Positions 1-5,359 of a stretch of DNA of 5,359 bases are shown here, piece after piece. Position numbers and translations under genes: made by a program. Source of the stretch: Candidatus Aminicenantota bacterium. Its GTDB lineage: Bacteria; Acidobacteriota; B3-B38; Guanabaribacteriales; B3-B38. Numbering within the stretch: position 1 is the stretch's first letter; each line of letters starts with the position of its first letter. Where the stretch lies: contig JAOUOQ010000139.1 in assembly GCA_029880275.1 (NCBI GenBank), positions 1 to 5,359 on the forward strand, read 5' to 3'. Under the pieces are notes generated by a model. It was given only the letters and a program-made list of their open reading frames with translations, did not search any database and was not told where the DNA came from.

Positions 1-8
1 ATTAAAAA

Positions 9-36
9 ATTATCACAAAACTGCTGATAGTGTCAA
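9..36 (-). promoter_or_regulatory. Candidate sigma70 promoter directing transcription out of the left edge
   Basis: On the minus strand TTGACA (31-36) is followed after 16 nt by GATAAT (9-14), a 5 of 6 match, with an extended TG (TGTGATAAT). It lies in a block homologous to the one containing the promoter of the complete gene, at the corresponding position. It would serve a gene beginning left of the window, probably another paralogue. Confidence 0.45.
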
Positions 37-126
37 GAAAAAAATGTATTAAATTACATCATTGTCAATAAATATTGCCTTGCATTTTCTATATCCCCTG
101 AGAGACAATACACCTTTCCCTCCTGC
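31..126 (-). repeat. Conserved 96-nt upstream block, copy 1
   Basis: Aligns without gaps to 3014-3109, with about 68 of 96 positions identical by eye. Conserved parts on the plus strand are TGTCAA (the reverse of the -35), TGTAT..AAATT.CATC just beside it, AGAGA, and CCTCCTGC at the far end. The plus-strand segment at 45-58 is a loose inverted repeat (TGTA...TACA), which might be an operator or an AT-rich UP-like element. Confidence 0.65.
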
Positions 127-307
127 ACGGCTCCTCAGATAGGCTTTGGCTTCAAATTTTCAGGAAAAAAGGAGGGCAATTGCTGACGGTCTTATGTTTC
201 AAGCGTGATTACCGTCTTATGGAAACATTGCCAAAAAGTAAGCTTCCATTAAGCAGGCATAGCTCCGTTTAGAAGCTGCTGCTTTACGATACTAAAAAGT
301 ACTCGCC
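127..307. other. Non-coding 3' flank of the complete gene
   Basis: No gene is supported here. The last bases before the stop codon (GATACTAAAA at 288-297) resemble the GATATACTAAAA before the stop of the partial gene, so the flank is part of the duplication, but the middle has diverged. It holds an 11-nt direct repeat with one mismatch (186-196, 211-221) and an overlapping ATGTTTC/GAAACAT inverted repeat (194-200, 222-228). A 7-bp CCCTCCT/AGGAGGG pair spans 118-124 and 170-176. Confidence 0.5.
232..284 (-). terminator. Weak candidate terminator of the complete gene
   Basis: On the minus strand AGCTTC (272-277) can pair with GAAGCT (241-246), followed within three bases by five T (233-237). 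A competing or interlocking pair, AAGCAG (279-284) with CTGCTT (251-256), overlaps it in a pseudoknot-like order. The stem is only 6 bp with a 25-nt loop, so this is a tentative call based mainly on its place just past the stop codon. Confidence 0.22.
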
Positions 308-2761
308 TTAGTAGTTGCTCCTGCCTAAGTGGACTTCACCCTGGGCGTTTACCGCACCGAAGGCTTTGAAGCTGAGGATGGCAGTGCCATCAGGCTTGAA
401 TACCTTGACCTGGGAACTGCCGCCTTCACCATGACCGCAAATTAACTCATCAATACCATCGTTATCTATATCAGCGGCGGCTATCTGCACATCACCGTTG
501 CTGTTACCGCCAAAGCCAAAGGCTAAGAATTGCTTGATTAAGGTGCCATCCTTTTCAAACAGCCGGACCTTGTTTCCTCCGTTGTAACCAGTGGATACGG
601 CTATCTCCAAATCAGCGTCGGCATCAAAGTTGCCCACCGCCAGACGCACTTCACCGCCGGGGTTATCCGTGGAATCGAATGCCGCAAAGGAGCGGACGAT
701 TGTTCCATCATAGTTGAATATCTTCACCACTGAGCTGCCGCCCTCTCCCATGCCGGCGATTATCTCGTCAATCCCATCGGCGTTCTCCAGGTCCCCTGAC
801 GCCAGGTGAACCTCACCCTGAGCATTGGCCGCACCAAAGGCTTTGATGCTCCTGATGGGAGTCCCATCAGTCTCAAAGGTCTTCACCCACGACTGACCAC
901 CTTCTCCCATGGCTACCGATATCTCGTTATCAGCGGTGTCGGCATCAAAATTGCCGATGGCCAGATGGAGCTCGCCCTTGGTATTAGCTGCTCCGAAGGC
1001 TTTGAAGGTGCTGATGAGGGAGCCGTTGACCTCAAAGAACTTTACCCAGGACTTTGCCCCCTCACCCTGACCGGCAGCAATCTCATCCAGGCTGTCGGCA
1101 TCCACATCGCCAACCGCCAGATGGACTTCTCCCTGGCTGTTCACCGCTCCGAAGGCTTTGAAGCTGCCTCGGTCGCTCGCCAGGAGGCTGAACTCCTTTA
1201 TCCAGCTTTTGCCGCCCAGACCGTGAGCGGTGATAAAGGCACCACCTCCTGAGATCATATAGGTCTCCCCTGCTAATACGCGCCCACCGGGGTCAGCCGC
1301 ATAGGCACCGATGATGAGGTCGTCAAATCCGTCATTGTTCACATCCCCGCTGGCCACCGCCCAGCCAGACCAATCATCTTCATCATCCCCGTAGATGCAA
1401 ATGTCGGCTGATTGGGTGGACAAATCGATATTGGAAGTTGGTGAGCTGGAGCCGAATATGACATAGGTCTCCCCGGCATCGGTGAGTACACCGTGGTCAG
1501 CCCTATAAGCACCGATGATTGTATCAGCATAGCCGTCCCCGTTGACATCCCCGCTGGCCACCTCACAGCCAGACATATCCTCAGCGGCAGCCCCGCAGAC
1601 GGTGATGTTGGCTGATAGAGTGTTCAGGTCAATCATGACAGGCCATGGTGGTGAGCTGAAGCCGAAGATGACATAGGTCTCCCCTGCCATATCGCGTGGA
1701 GGGTCACCGGGATCAGCCCCCCTGGCACCGATGATGATGTCCTCATATCCATCGCCGTTCACATTCCCGCTGGCCACCGCACAGCCAGATAAATCAAGTC
1801 CATCATCTCCTAAGACGGTGATGTCAGCGAATTGGGTGCTCAAGTCAATGGTTGACGGTGGAGAGTTGGAGCCATGAATCACATAGGTCTCCCCAGCATC
1901 GGAGCGTCCACCGGGGTCAGCTCCATAGGCACCGATGATTATGTCGTCATATCCATCGCCGTTGACATCCCCGCTGGCCACGGCACAGCCAGAATAATCC
2001 CCAGCATCTGCCCCGCAGATGGTGATGTCAGCGGATTGGGTGCGCAATTCTATGGTGTAAGGTGGTGAGAGGAAGCTATCACCAAAGATGACATAGGTCT
2101 CCCCGGCATCGTTGCGTCCACCGGGGCTAGCCATATAGGCACCGATGATTATGTCGTCATATCCGTCACCGTTGACATCCCCGCTGGCCACCGCATAGCC
2201 TAACCTATCAGGACCAGAAGCACCGCATACGGTGATTTCGGCTGAAGTGGTGCTCAAATCTATGGTGTAAGGCGGTGATGAGAAACTGTCGCCAAAGATG
2301 ACATAGGTTGCCCCTGTAGCCAATGGAGGGTCACCGGTAACAGCCGCATAGGCACCGATGATTATATCATCATATCCGTCACCGTTCACATCCCCGCTGG
2401 CCACCGCACAGCCAGAAAAATCATTGTCATCATCCCCTAAGACGGTGATATCAGCGGATTGGGTGCTCAAGTCAATGGTTGACAGTGGGGCGTTGGAGCC
2501 AAAAATCACATAGGTCTCCCCGGCACAGGATCGTCCGCCAGGGGAAGCCAAAATGGCGCCGATGATGAGATCCATAAAGCCGTCACCGTTGATGTCTCCA
2601 GAGGCGACCGCATAGCCAAATGCGTCATCAGCATTACCCTGCACCCGCATGTCCCCCCACAGCTGATCCAGGTCAATCACCCGCTGCGCACTCAGCACCC
2701 CTGAGACGGCAAGAATGAAGACCAGAAAAAACAAAACGATGAAAAAGTTGAGCTGCTTCAT
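308..2761 (-). CDS. Secreted FG-GAP (integrin-alpha-like) double beta-propeller protein, 817 aa
   Basis: Complete gene. The ATG is preceded by a strong ribosome-binding site and opens a clear export signal (residues 1-25: Lys2, a hydrophobic core around 6-23, probable cleavage after Ala25), which fixes the start. Residues 29-504 contain seven FG-GAP blades of about 70 residues, with DxNGDGxxD calcium loops at 56-64, 124-132, 195-203, 265-273, 333-341 (first Asp replaced by Asn), 405-413 and 473-481; most blades end in GETYVIFG. Seven is the blade number of integrin alpha propellers. Residues 505-817 form a second repeat domain of about 50-residue units (GEGGxSxVKxF, SFKAFG, GEVHLAxGDxDxD), best read as six blades. 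It ends in RSNY with no sorting signal, lipobox or anchor helix. Inferred role: exported calcium-binding adhesion or scaffold protein. The partner is unknown and no catalytic motif is seen. Family assignment is firm; function is not. Confidence 0.93.
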   Translation of the reverse strand: MKQLNFFIVLFFLVFILAVSGVLSAQRVIDLDQLWGDMRVQGNADDAFGYAVASGDINGDGFMDLIIGAILASPGGRSCAGETYVIFGSNAPLSTIDLSTQSADITVLGDDDNDFSGCAVASGDVNGDGYDDIIIGAYAAVTGDPPLATGATYVIFGDSFSSPPYTIDLSTTSAEITVCGASGPDRLGYAVASGDVNGDGYDDIIIGAYMASPGGRNDAGETYVIFGDSFLSPPYTIELRTQSADITICGADAGDYSGCAVASGDVNGDGYDDIIIGAYGADPGGRSDAGETYVIHGSNSPPSTIDLSTQFADITVLGDDGLDLSGCAVASGNVNGDGYEDIIIGARGADPGDPPRDMAGETYVIFGFSSPPWPVMIDLNTLSANITVCGAAAEDMSGCEVASGDVNGDGYADTIIGAYRADHGVLTDAGETYVIFGSSSPTSNIDLSTQSADICIYGDDEDDWSGWAVASGDVNNDGFDDLIIGAYAADPGGRVLAGETYMISGGGAFITAHGLGGKSWIKEFSLLASDRGSFKAFGAVNSQGEVHLAVGDVDADSLDEIAAGQGEGAKSWVKFFEVNGSLISTFKAFGAANTKGELHLAIGNFDADTADNEISVAMGEGGQSWVKTFETDGTPIRSIKAFGAANAQGEVHLASGDLENADGIDEIIAGMGEGGSSVVKIFNYDGTIVRSFAAFDSTDNPGGEVRLAVGNFDADADLEIAVSTGYNGGNKVRLFEKDGTLIKQFLAFGFGGNSNGDVQIAAADIDNDGIDELICGHGEGGSSQVKVFKPDGTAILSFKAFGAVNAQGEVHLGRSNY
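311..1249 (-). repeat. C-terminal six-unit propeller-like repeat domain of the complete gene
   Basis: Encodes residues 505-817. Six GxGGxSxVKxF motifs occur near residues 514-524, 566-576, 619-629, 671-682, 726-736 and 778-788. Asp-rich loops resembling calcium sites occur at 552-560, 604-613, 657-666, 711-719 and 764-772. The first unit begins mid-blade, at AFITAHG, which aligns with EIAAGQG of the next unit. The last unit stops after EVHLGRSNY, the strand the first blade lacks. This looks like six blades closed by N- and C-terminal strands. The unit differs from the N-terminal FG-GAP blades and is related to FG-GAP/VCBS-type repeats only loosely. Confidence 0.7.
1250..2677 (-). repeat. Seven tandem FG-GAP blades (about 204-216 nt each) in the complete gene
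   Basis: Encodes residues 29-504. Each unit reads roughly IDLSTQSADITVxG, then DxSGxAVASGD, the NGDGYDD calcium loop, IIIGAxxADPGGR and AGETYVIFG. Loop-to-loop spacing is 68, 71, 70, 68, 72 and 68 residues. The first blade is the most divergent (DINGDGFMD) and the seventh has Asn for Gly in its loop (DVNNDGFDD). Related DNA recurs out of order: the blade-junction DNA near 1839 and that near 2463 resemble each other across three blades, and the junctions near 2042 and 2250 form another similar pair. This suggests blades were copied and shuffled within the gene. Confidence 0.85.
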
Positions 2762-2983
2762 GGTGTGTACCTCCTTTTTTAAAAAGGGTTAAAAACATCT
2801 CCCACTCAAGTGATAAGGAGAATAAGCCACCATGCTTTTTAATCTGGGAGAAAAAATCCACCTCCGGCTTCTCCATCCTTCACAAATCTTATGGAAGAGT
2901 ATAACTATTATCCAGTAATGATGAGAATCAAACACTTTTTAGTAACCTTTGATTACGCTTGCTCTTTACACCTTTTTGAGACA
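2762..2983 (-). other. Untranslated leader of the complete gene (inferred)
   Basis: If the promoter at 2990-3019 is used, about 220 nt of AT-rich leader precede the ATG. It holds two small inverted repeats: TCTCCCA (2798-2804) with TGGGAGA (2845-2851), 40 nt apart, and GGAGAA with TTCTCC between about 2847 and 2874. The two share sequence, so they are mutually exclusive folds. No known riboswitch signature was recognised and no convincing small gene is present. Confidence 0.3.
2769..2776 (-). promoter_or_regulatory. Ribosome-binding site AAGGAGGT of the complete gene
   Basis: On the minus strand, AAGGAGGT lies 7 nt before the ATG at 2759-2761. It is a full match to the anti-Shine-Dalgarno sequence at a good distance. 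It supports this start and a bacterial host with ordinary Shine-Dalgarno initiation. Confidence 0.9.
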
Positions 2984-2989
2984 CTGAAA

Positions 2990-3019
2990 AAAATAGCATA
3001 TCACCCAAGGGATTGTCAA
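2990..3019 (-). promoter_or_regulatory. Candidate sigma70 promoter of the complete gene
   Basis: On the minus strand a perfect -35 TTGACA (3014-3019) is followed after 18 nt by TATTTT (2990-2995), which carries an upstream TG in the extended -10 position (TGCTATTTT). Transcription would begin near 2983, giving a leader of about 220 nt before the ATG. The -10 matches only 4 of 6 consensus bases. Support comes from a second TTGACA at the same place in the homologous block at the left edge. Confidence 0.45.
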
Positions 3020-3109
3020 TAAAAAGTTGTATCAAATTGCATCTCTGCTCATGAATGCCGGCTGAGATTTCCTATGTCCTTTAAGAGAAAAGGCAACTTT
3101 ACCTCCTGC
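3014..3109 (-). repeat. Conserved 96-nt upstream block, copy 2
   Basis: Partner of the block at 31-126, ungapped. It sits 250-350 bases upstream of the complete gene and downstream of the partial gene, as copy 1 sits downstream of the complete gene. It is therefore part of the duplicated unit. Conservation outside any long reading frame suggests a shared control region, although recent common descent alone could account for it. Confidence 0.65.
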
Positions 3110-3154
3110 AGGTCTGTATAATATTCTCCACCTTCAGGCTGGAAAGACCTGCAG
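3106..3154. repeat. Perfect 10-bp inverted repeat with 29-nt spacer
   Basis: CTGCAGGTCT (3106-3115) is matched by AGACCTGCAG (3145-3154). A smaller TCCA/TGGA pair (3127-3130, 3140-3143) nests inside. No T-run follows on either strand, so it is a poor terminator. It lies about 90 bases upstream of the candidate -35 and could be a regulator site or an RNA hairpin at the end of the upstream gene's transcript. Role unknown. Confidence 0.55.
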
Positions 3155-3287
3155 AACATCACAATAGATTTGAAAAAATCAATATCTTATCAAGGCTCCC
3201 CTGCCCAGTTTTGTACACAGAGCTTGAGAATAGAAAGGGGTGAGAAATTTCTGTTCAGTTTTTGATTGTATTCTGGGAGAAGGATGT

Positions 3288-3316
3288 AAAATTCCTGCTG
3301 GAAACCTTACCAGCAG
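3288..3316 (-). terminator. Candidate rho-independent terminator of the partial gene
   Basis: On the minus strand CTGCTGG (3310-3316) pairs with CCAGCAG (3295-3301) across an 8-nt loop, giving a perfect 7-bp GC-rich stem. GAATTTTAC follows, a short and imperfect T-run. It starts about 70 bases after the TGA stop at 3387-3389. The stem is good but the T-tract is weak. Confidence 0.5.
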
Positions 3317-3386
3317 ATGAGCATGTAATCCAGCCCGACGCCCTTTACCCTGGAGCTGTCACTTTGATATACTAAAATTAACTTTA

Positions 3387-5359
3387 TCAGTAGTTGCTCT
3401 TGCCTATATGCACCTCTCCCTGGGCGTTTACCCCACCGAAGGCTTTGAAGCTGCGGATGACAGTACCATTAGCCTTGAACACCTTGACCATGGAGCTGCC
3501 GCCTTCTCCATGACCGCAGATTATCTCATCAATTCCGTCGTTATCTATATCAGAGGCAGTTATTTGCACATCGCCGTTGGGATTGCCGCCAAATCCAAAG
3601 GCGGTAAATTCCCCGATTGAGGTGCCGTCCTTTTCAAACAGCCGGACCTTGTTTCCGCCGTTGTAGCCGGTAGAAGCGGCTATCTCCACAGCGGGGTCGG
3701 CATCAAAGTTCCCCACCGCTAGACGCACCTCGCCTCCGGGATTATCGATAGAATCGAAGGCTTTGAAATTGCGAATGAGACCACCCCAGTAGTGGAATAT
3801 CTTCACCATTGAGATACTGCTATCTCCCGTTCCGGTTATTATCTCGTCAAACCCATCTTTGTTCAGGTCCCCTGTTGCCAGATGAACCTCTCCCTGGGCA
3901 TTGGCAGCACCAAAGGCTTTGATGCTCCTGATGAATGTGCCATCAGTCTCAAAGACCTTGACCCACGACTGCCCCCCTTCACCCTGGGCTATGGCTATCT
4001 CGTTATCGGAGGTATCGGCATCGAAGTTGCCTATGGTCAGATGGAGCTCACCGTTGGTGTTTGCTGCTCCGAAGGCTTTGAAGGTGCTGATGAGGGAGCC
4101 GTCCACCTCAAAGAACTTCACCCAGGACTTTGCCCCCTCTCCCTGCCCGGCGGCAATCTCATCCAGACTGTCGGCATCCACATCACCAATGGATAAATGG
4201 ACCTCACCCTGGCTGTTTACTGCTCCGAAGGCTTTGAAAGTGTTCCAGCCGTTTGCCAGGAGGCTGAACTCCTTTATCCAGCTTTTGCCACCCAGACCGT
4301 GAGCGGTGACAAATGCACCACCTCCTGCAATGAGATAGGTCTCCCCGGCATAGGTTCCTCCAACGGGGTCAGCCCCATAGGCACCGATTATTATATCATC
4401 AAACCCATCGCCGTTGAAATCCCCGCTGGCCACCGCAGAGCCAGAAAAATCCTCATTATCATCCCCGCAGACAGCGATGTCGGCTTGCTCTTTGCTCAGG
4501 TCAATAGTGACAGAAGAAGATGGGTTAAAGCCGAAGATGACATAGCTCTTCCCGGCAAAGTTGCGTCCACCGGGGGAAGCGTACCAGCCACCGATGATGA
4601 TGTCGTCATATCCGTCGCCGTTGGCATCCCCGCTGGCCACCGCAAAGCCAAGTTGAGCCGACATAATATCCCCCCAGACGGTGATTTCGGCTGACTCCAT
4701 GCTCAGGTCCACAGTTGAGGGCAGTGAGGCACTGCCAAAAATCACATAGCTCTCCCCGGCAGAGCTGAGTCCATCGGGAGTAGCATAAGGGGCTCCGATG
4801 ATTATGTCATTGCACCCGTCGCCGTTTACATCCCCGCTGGCCACGGCATAGCCAGACCAATCGCCAGCCACAGCACCGCAGACGGTGATGTCGGCTGAGG
4901 TGGTGCTCAGGTCCACAGTTGAGGGCGGTGAGGCACTGCCAAAAATCACATAGGTCTCCCCGGCTTTGGAGCGCCCACCTGGGTCAGCAAAAAAAGCACC
5001 GACGATGAGGTCGTCATATCCATCACCATTAACATCACCGCTGGCCGCCTCATTGCTAGACCAATCGTCAGCAACAGCCCCGCAGATGGTGATGTTGGCT
5101 GAGGTGGTGCTCAGGTCCACAGTTGAGGGCGGTGAGGCACTGCCAAAAATCACATAGGTCTCCCCGGCTTTTGAGCGCCCACCGGGGTCAGCCCAAGGCG
5201 CACTTATGATGATATCATCATATCCATCACCGTTCACATCCCCGCTGGACACCTTATTGCCAGATATATCACCGGCAGCAGCCCCGCAGACGGTGATGTC
5301 GGCCTGCGTTTTCAGGTCGATAGTTGTAGGTGATGAGAAACTCTCGCCGAATATCACAT
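3387..5359 (-). CDS. FG-GAP double beta-propeller protein, paralogue of the neighbour, 5' end missing (C-terminal 656 aa)
   Basis: Partial gene cut by the right window edge. The first visible codon (5355-5357) is GTG, but it is the internal Val of a GETYVIFG blade ending, and the frame stays open to the edge, so it is not a start. Five whole FG-GAP blades are visible, with calcium loops at visible residues 40-48, 108-116, 176-184 (GCND, with Tyr and Asp replaced), 244-252 (DANGDGYDD) and 313-321. If it has seven blades like its neighbour, about two blades plus the signal peptide are missing. Residues 345-656 are the same C-terminal repeat domain as in the downstream gene, roughly 80% identical by eye with one single-residue gap, ending KSNY with a TGA stop. 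The third C-terminal repeat is degenerate (GDSSIS where the neighbour has GEGGSS). Likely an exported calcium-binding surface or extracellular protein; the ligand is unknown. Confidence 0.92.
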   Translation of the reverse strand, partial: VIFGESFSSPTTIDLKTQADITVCGAAAGDISGNKVSSGDVNGDGYDDIIISAPWADPGGRSKAGETYVIFGSASPPSTVDLSTTSANITICGAVADDWSSNEAASGDVNGDGYDDLIVGAFFADPGGRSKAGETYVIFGSASPPSTVDLSTTSADITVCGAVAGDWSGYAVASGDVNGDGCNDIIIGAPYATPDGLSSAGESYVIFGSASLPSTVDLSMESAEITVWGDIMSAQLGFAVASGDANGDGYDDIIIGGWYASPGGRNFAGKSYVIFGFNPSSSVTIDLSKEQADIAVCGDDNEDFSGSAVASGDFNGDGFDDIIIGAYGADPVGGTYAGETYLIAGGGAFVTAHGLGGKSWIKEFSLLANGWNTFKAFGAVNSQGEVHLSIGDVDADSLDEIAAGQGEGAKSWVKFFEVDGSLISTFKAFGAANTNGELHLTIGNFDADTSDNEIAIAQGEGGQSWVKVFETDGTFIRSIKAFGAANAQGEVHLATGDLNKDGFDEIITGTGDSSISMVKIFHYWGGLIRNFKAFDSIDNPGGEVRLAVGNFDADPAVEIAASTGYNGGNKVRLFEKDGTSIGEFTAFGFGGNPNGDVQITASDIDNDGIDEIICGHGEGGSSMVKVFKANGTVIRSFKAFGGVNAQGEVHIGKSNY
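3390..4325 (-). repeat. C-terminal six-unit propeller-like repeat domain of the partial gene
   Basis: Counterpart of the domain at 311-1249, with the same six VKxF-type motifs, five Asp-rich loops and a closing EVHIG strand. About 56 of 312 residues differ by eye. DNA conservation is also high: 4257-4326 matches 1181-1250 at nearly every position. The domain is more conserved between the paralogues than the preceding FG-GAP blades, so it may be the part held constant by function or by conversion between copies. Confidence 0.7.
4326..5359 (-). repeat. FG-GAP blade array of the partial gene, with near-identical neighbouring blades
   Basis: Five complete blades plus the end of a sixth. DNA at 4893-4988 and 5097-5192, exactly 204 bases (one 68-residue blade) apart, differs at only 2 of 96 positions by eye. 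A third stretch, 4700-4760, again 204 bases away, differs from 4904-4964 at 2 of 61 positions. Such identity among blades that otherwise diverge points to recent duplication or gene conversion inside the gene. Confidence 0.85.

Noticed and set aside
180..272. About 30-codon plus-strand TTG frame behind AAGGAGG (169-175)
   Set aside because: Only 4 nt separate the site from a rare start codon and the peptide has no recognisable features. Chance is the simpler explanation.
806..1252. 148-codon plus-strand reading frame, and similar ones at 3882-4196, 3901-4302 and 4197-4694
   Set aside because: They lie antisense inside the conserved C-terminal repeat domains. Their similarity between copies follows from DNA conservation of the minus-strand genes. 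They have no credible protein family.
1250..2677. Regularly spaced repeats that might suggest a CRISPR or satellite array
   Set aside because: The period is about 204-216 bases, always a whole number of codons, and each unit encodes an FG-GAP blade. There are no short direct repeats with unique spacers.
2673..2876. 67-codon minus-strand frame overlapping the start of the complete gene
   Set aside because: It has no ribosome-binding site at a usable distance, its C-terminal half is the signal-peptide region read out of frame, and the overlapped gene has a far better start.
2898..2903. Minus-strand TATACT as an alternative -10 for the complete gene
   Set aside because: No TTGACA-like element lies at the right distance, so the promoter at 2990-3019 is preferred.
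2832..2918. 28-codon plus-strand frame preceded by AAGGAG
   Set aside because: The spacing of 11 nt is long, the frame is very short, and it lies antisense in the leader without a promoter or homology that could be seen.
2942..2956. Leader segment with GGTTAC/GTAA resembling part of a c-di-GMP riboswitch
   Set aside because: Only a few bases match, and the conserved core and the two-helix layout of the GEMM class are missing.
3117..3122. Perfect plus-strand TATAAT
   Set aside because: No suitable -35 lies 16-18 nt upstream (CAACTT at 3094-3099) and no plus-strand gene follows.

Overview
The window carries two minus-strand protein genes in head-to-tail order, separated by about 625 bases. 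Both encode long repeat proteins built from calcium-loop beta-propeller blades. No tRNA, rRNA, transposase, CRISPR array or enzyme gene could be recognised. The host looks like a bacterium: a textbook AAGGAGGT ribosome-binding site, a cleavable export signal, sigma70-like promoter elements and a possible hairpin terminator are visible. The taxon cannot be fixed. Large FG-GAP repeat proteins of this kind are common in uncultured environmental bacteria, but no lineage marker gene is present. Coding DNA is of moderate GC content and the spacers are clearly more AT-rich.

Layout from left to right. Bases 1-307 are non-coding: they hold a candidate minus-strand promoter at the extreme left edge, a 96-nt block that recurs upstream of the middle gene, and the 3' flank of that gene. 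Bases 308-2761 (minus) are a complete 817-residue secreted protein with a signal peptide, seven FG-GAP blades and a distinct six-blade C-terminal repeat domain. Bases 2762-3386 are the spacer, holding the gene's ribosome-binding site, a roughly 220-nt leader, a candidate promoter, the second copy of the 96-nt block, a 10-bp inverted repeat and a candidate terminator for the gene to the right. Bases 3387-5359 (minus) are the C-terminal part of a paralogue with the same architecture; its N-terminus lies beyond the right edge.

The two genes are tandem duplicates. Their C-terminal domains are about 80% identical by eye, while the FG-GAP parts are more diverged and show internal blade homogenisation. 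Because the sequence downstream of the middle gene resembles the sequence upstream of its promoter, the duplicated unit seems to include its own promoter, and a third member probably starts just left of the window. The proteins are probably exported surface or extracellular proteins that bind calcium and some partner, but nothing here identifies the partner. The most notable points are the non-standard C-terminal propeller, the repeated promoter block, and signs of blade-level recombination.
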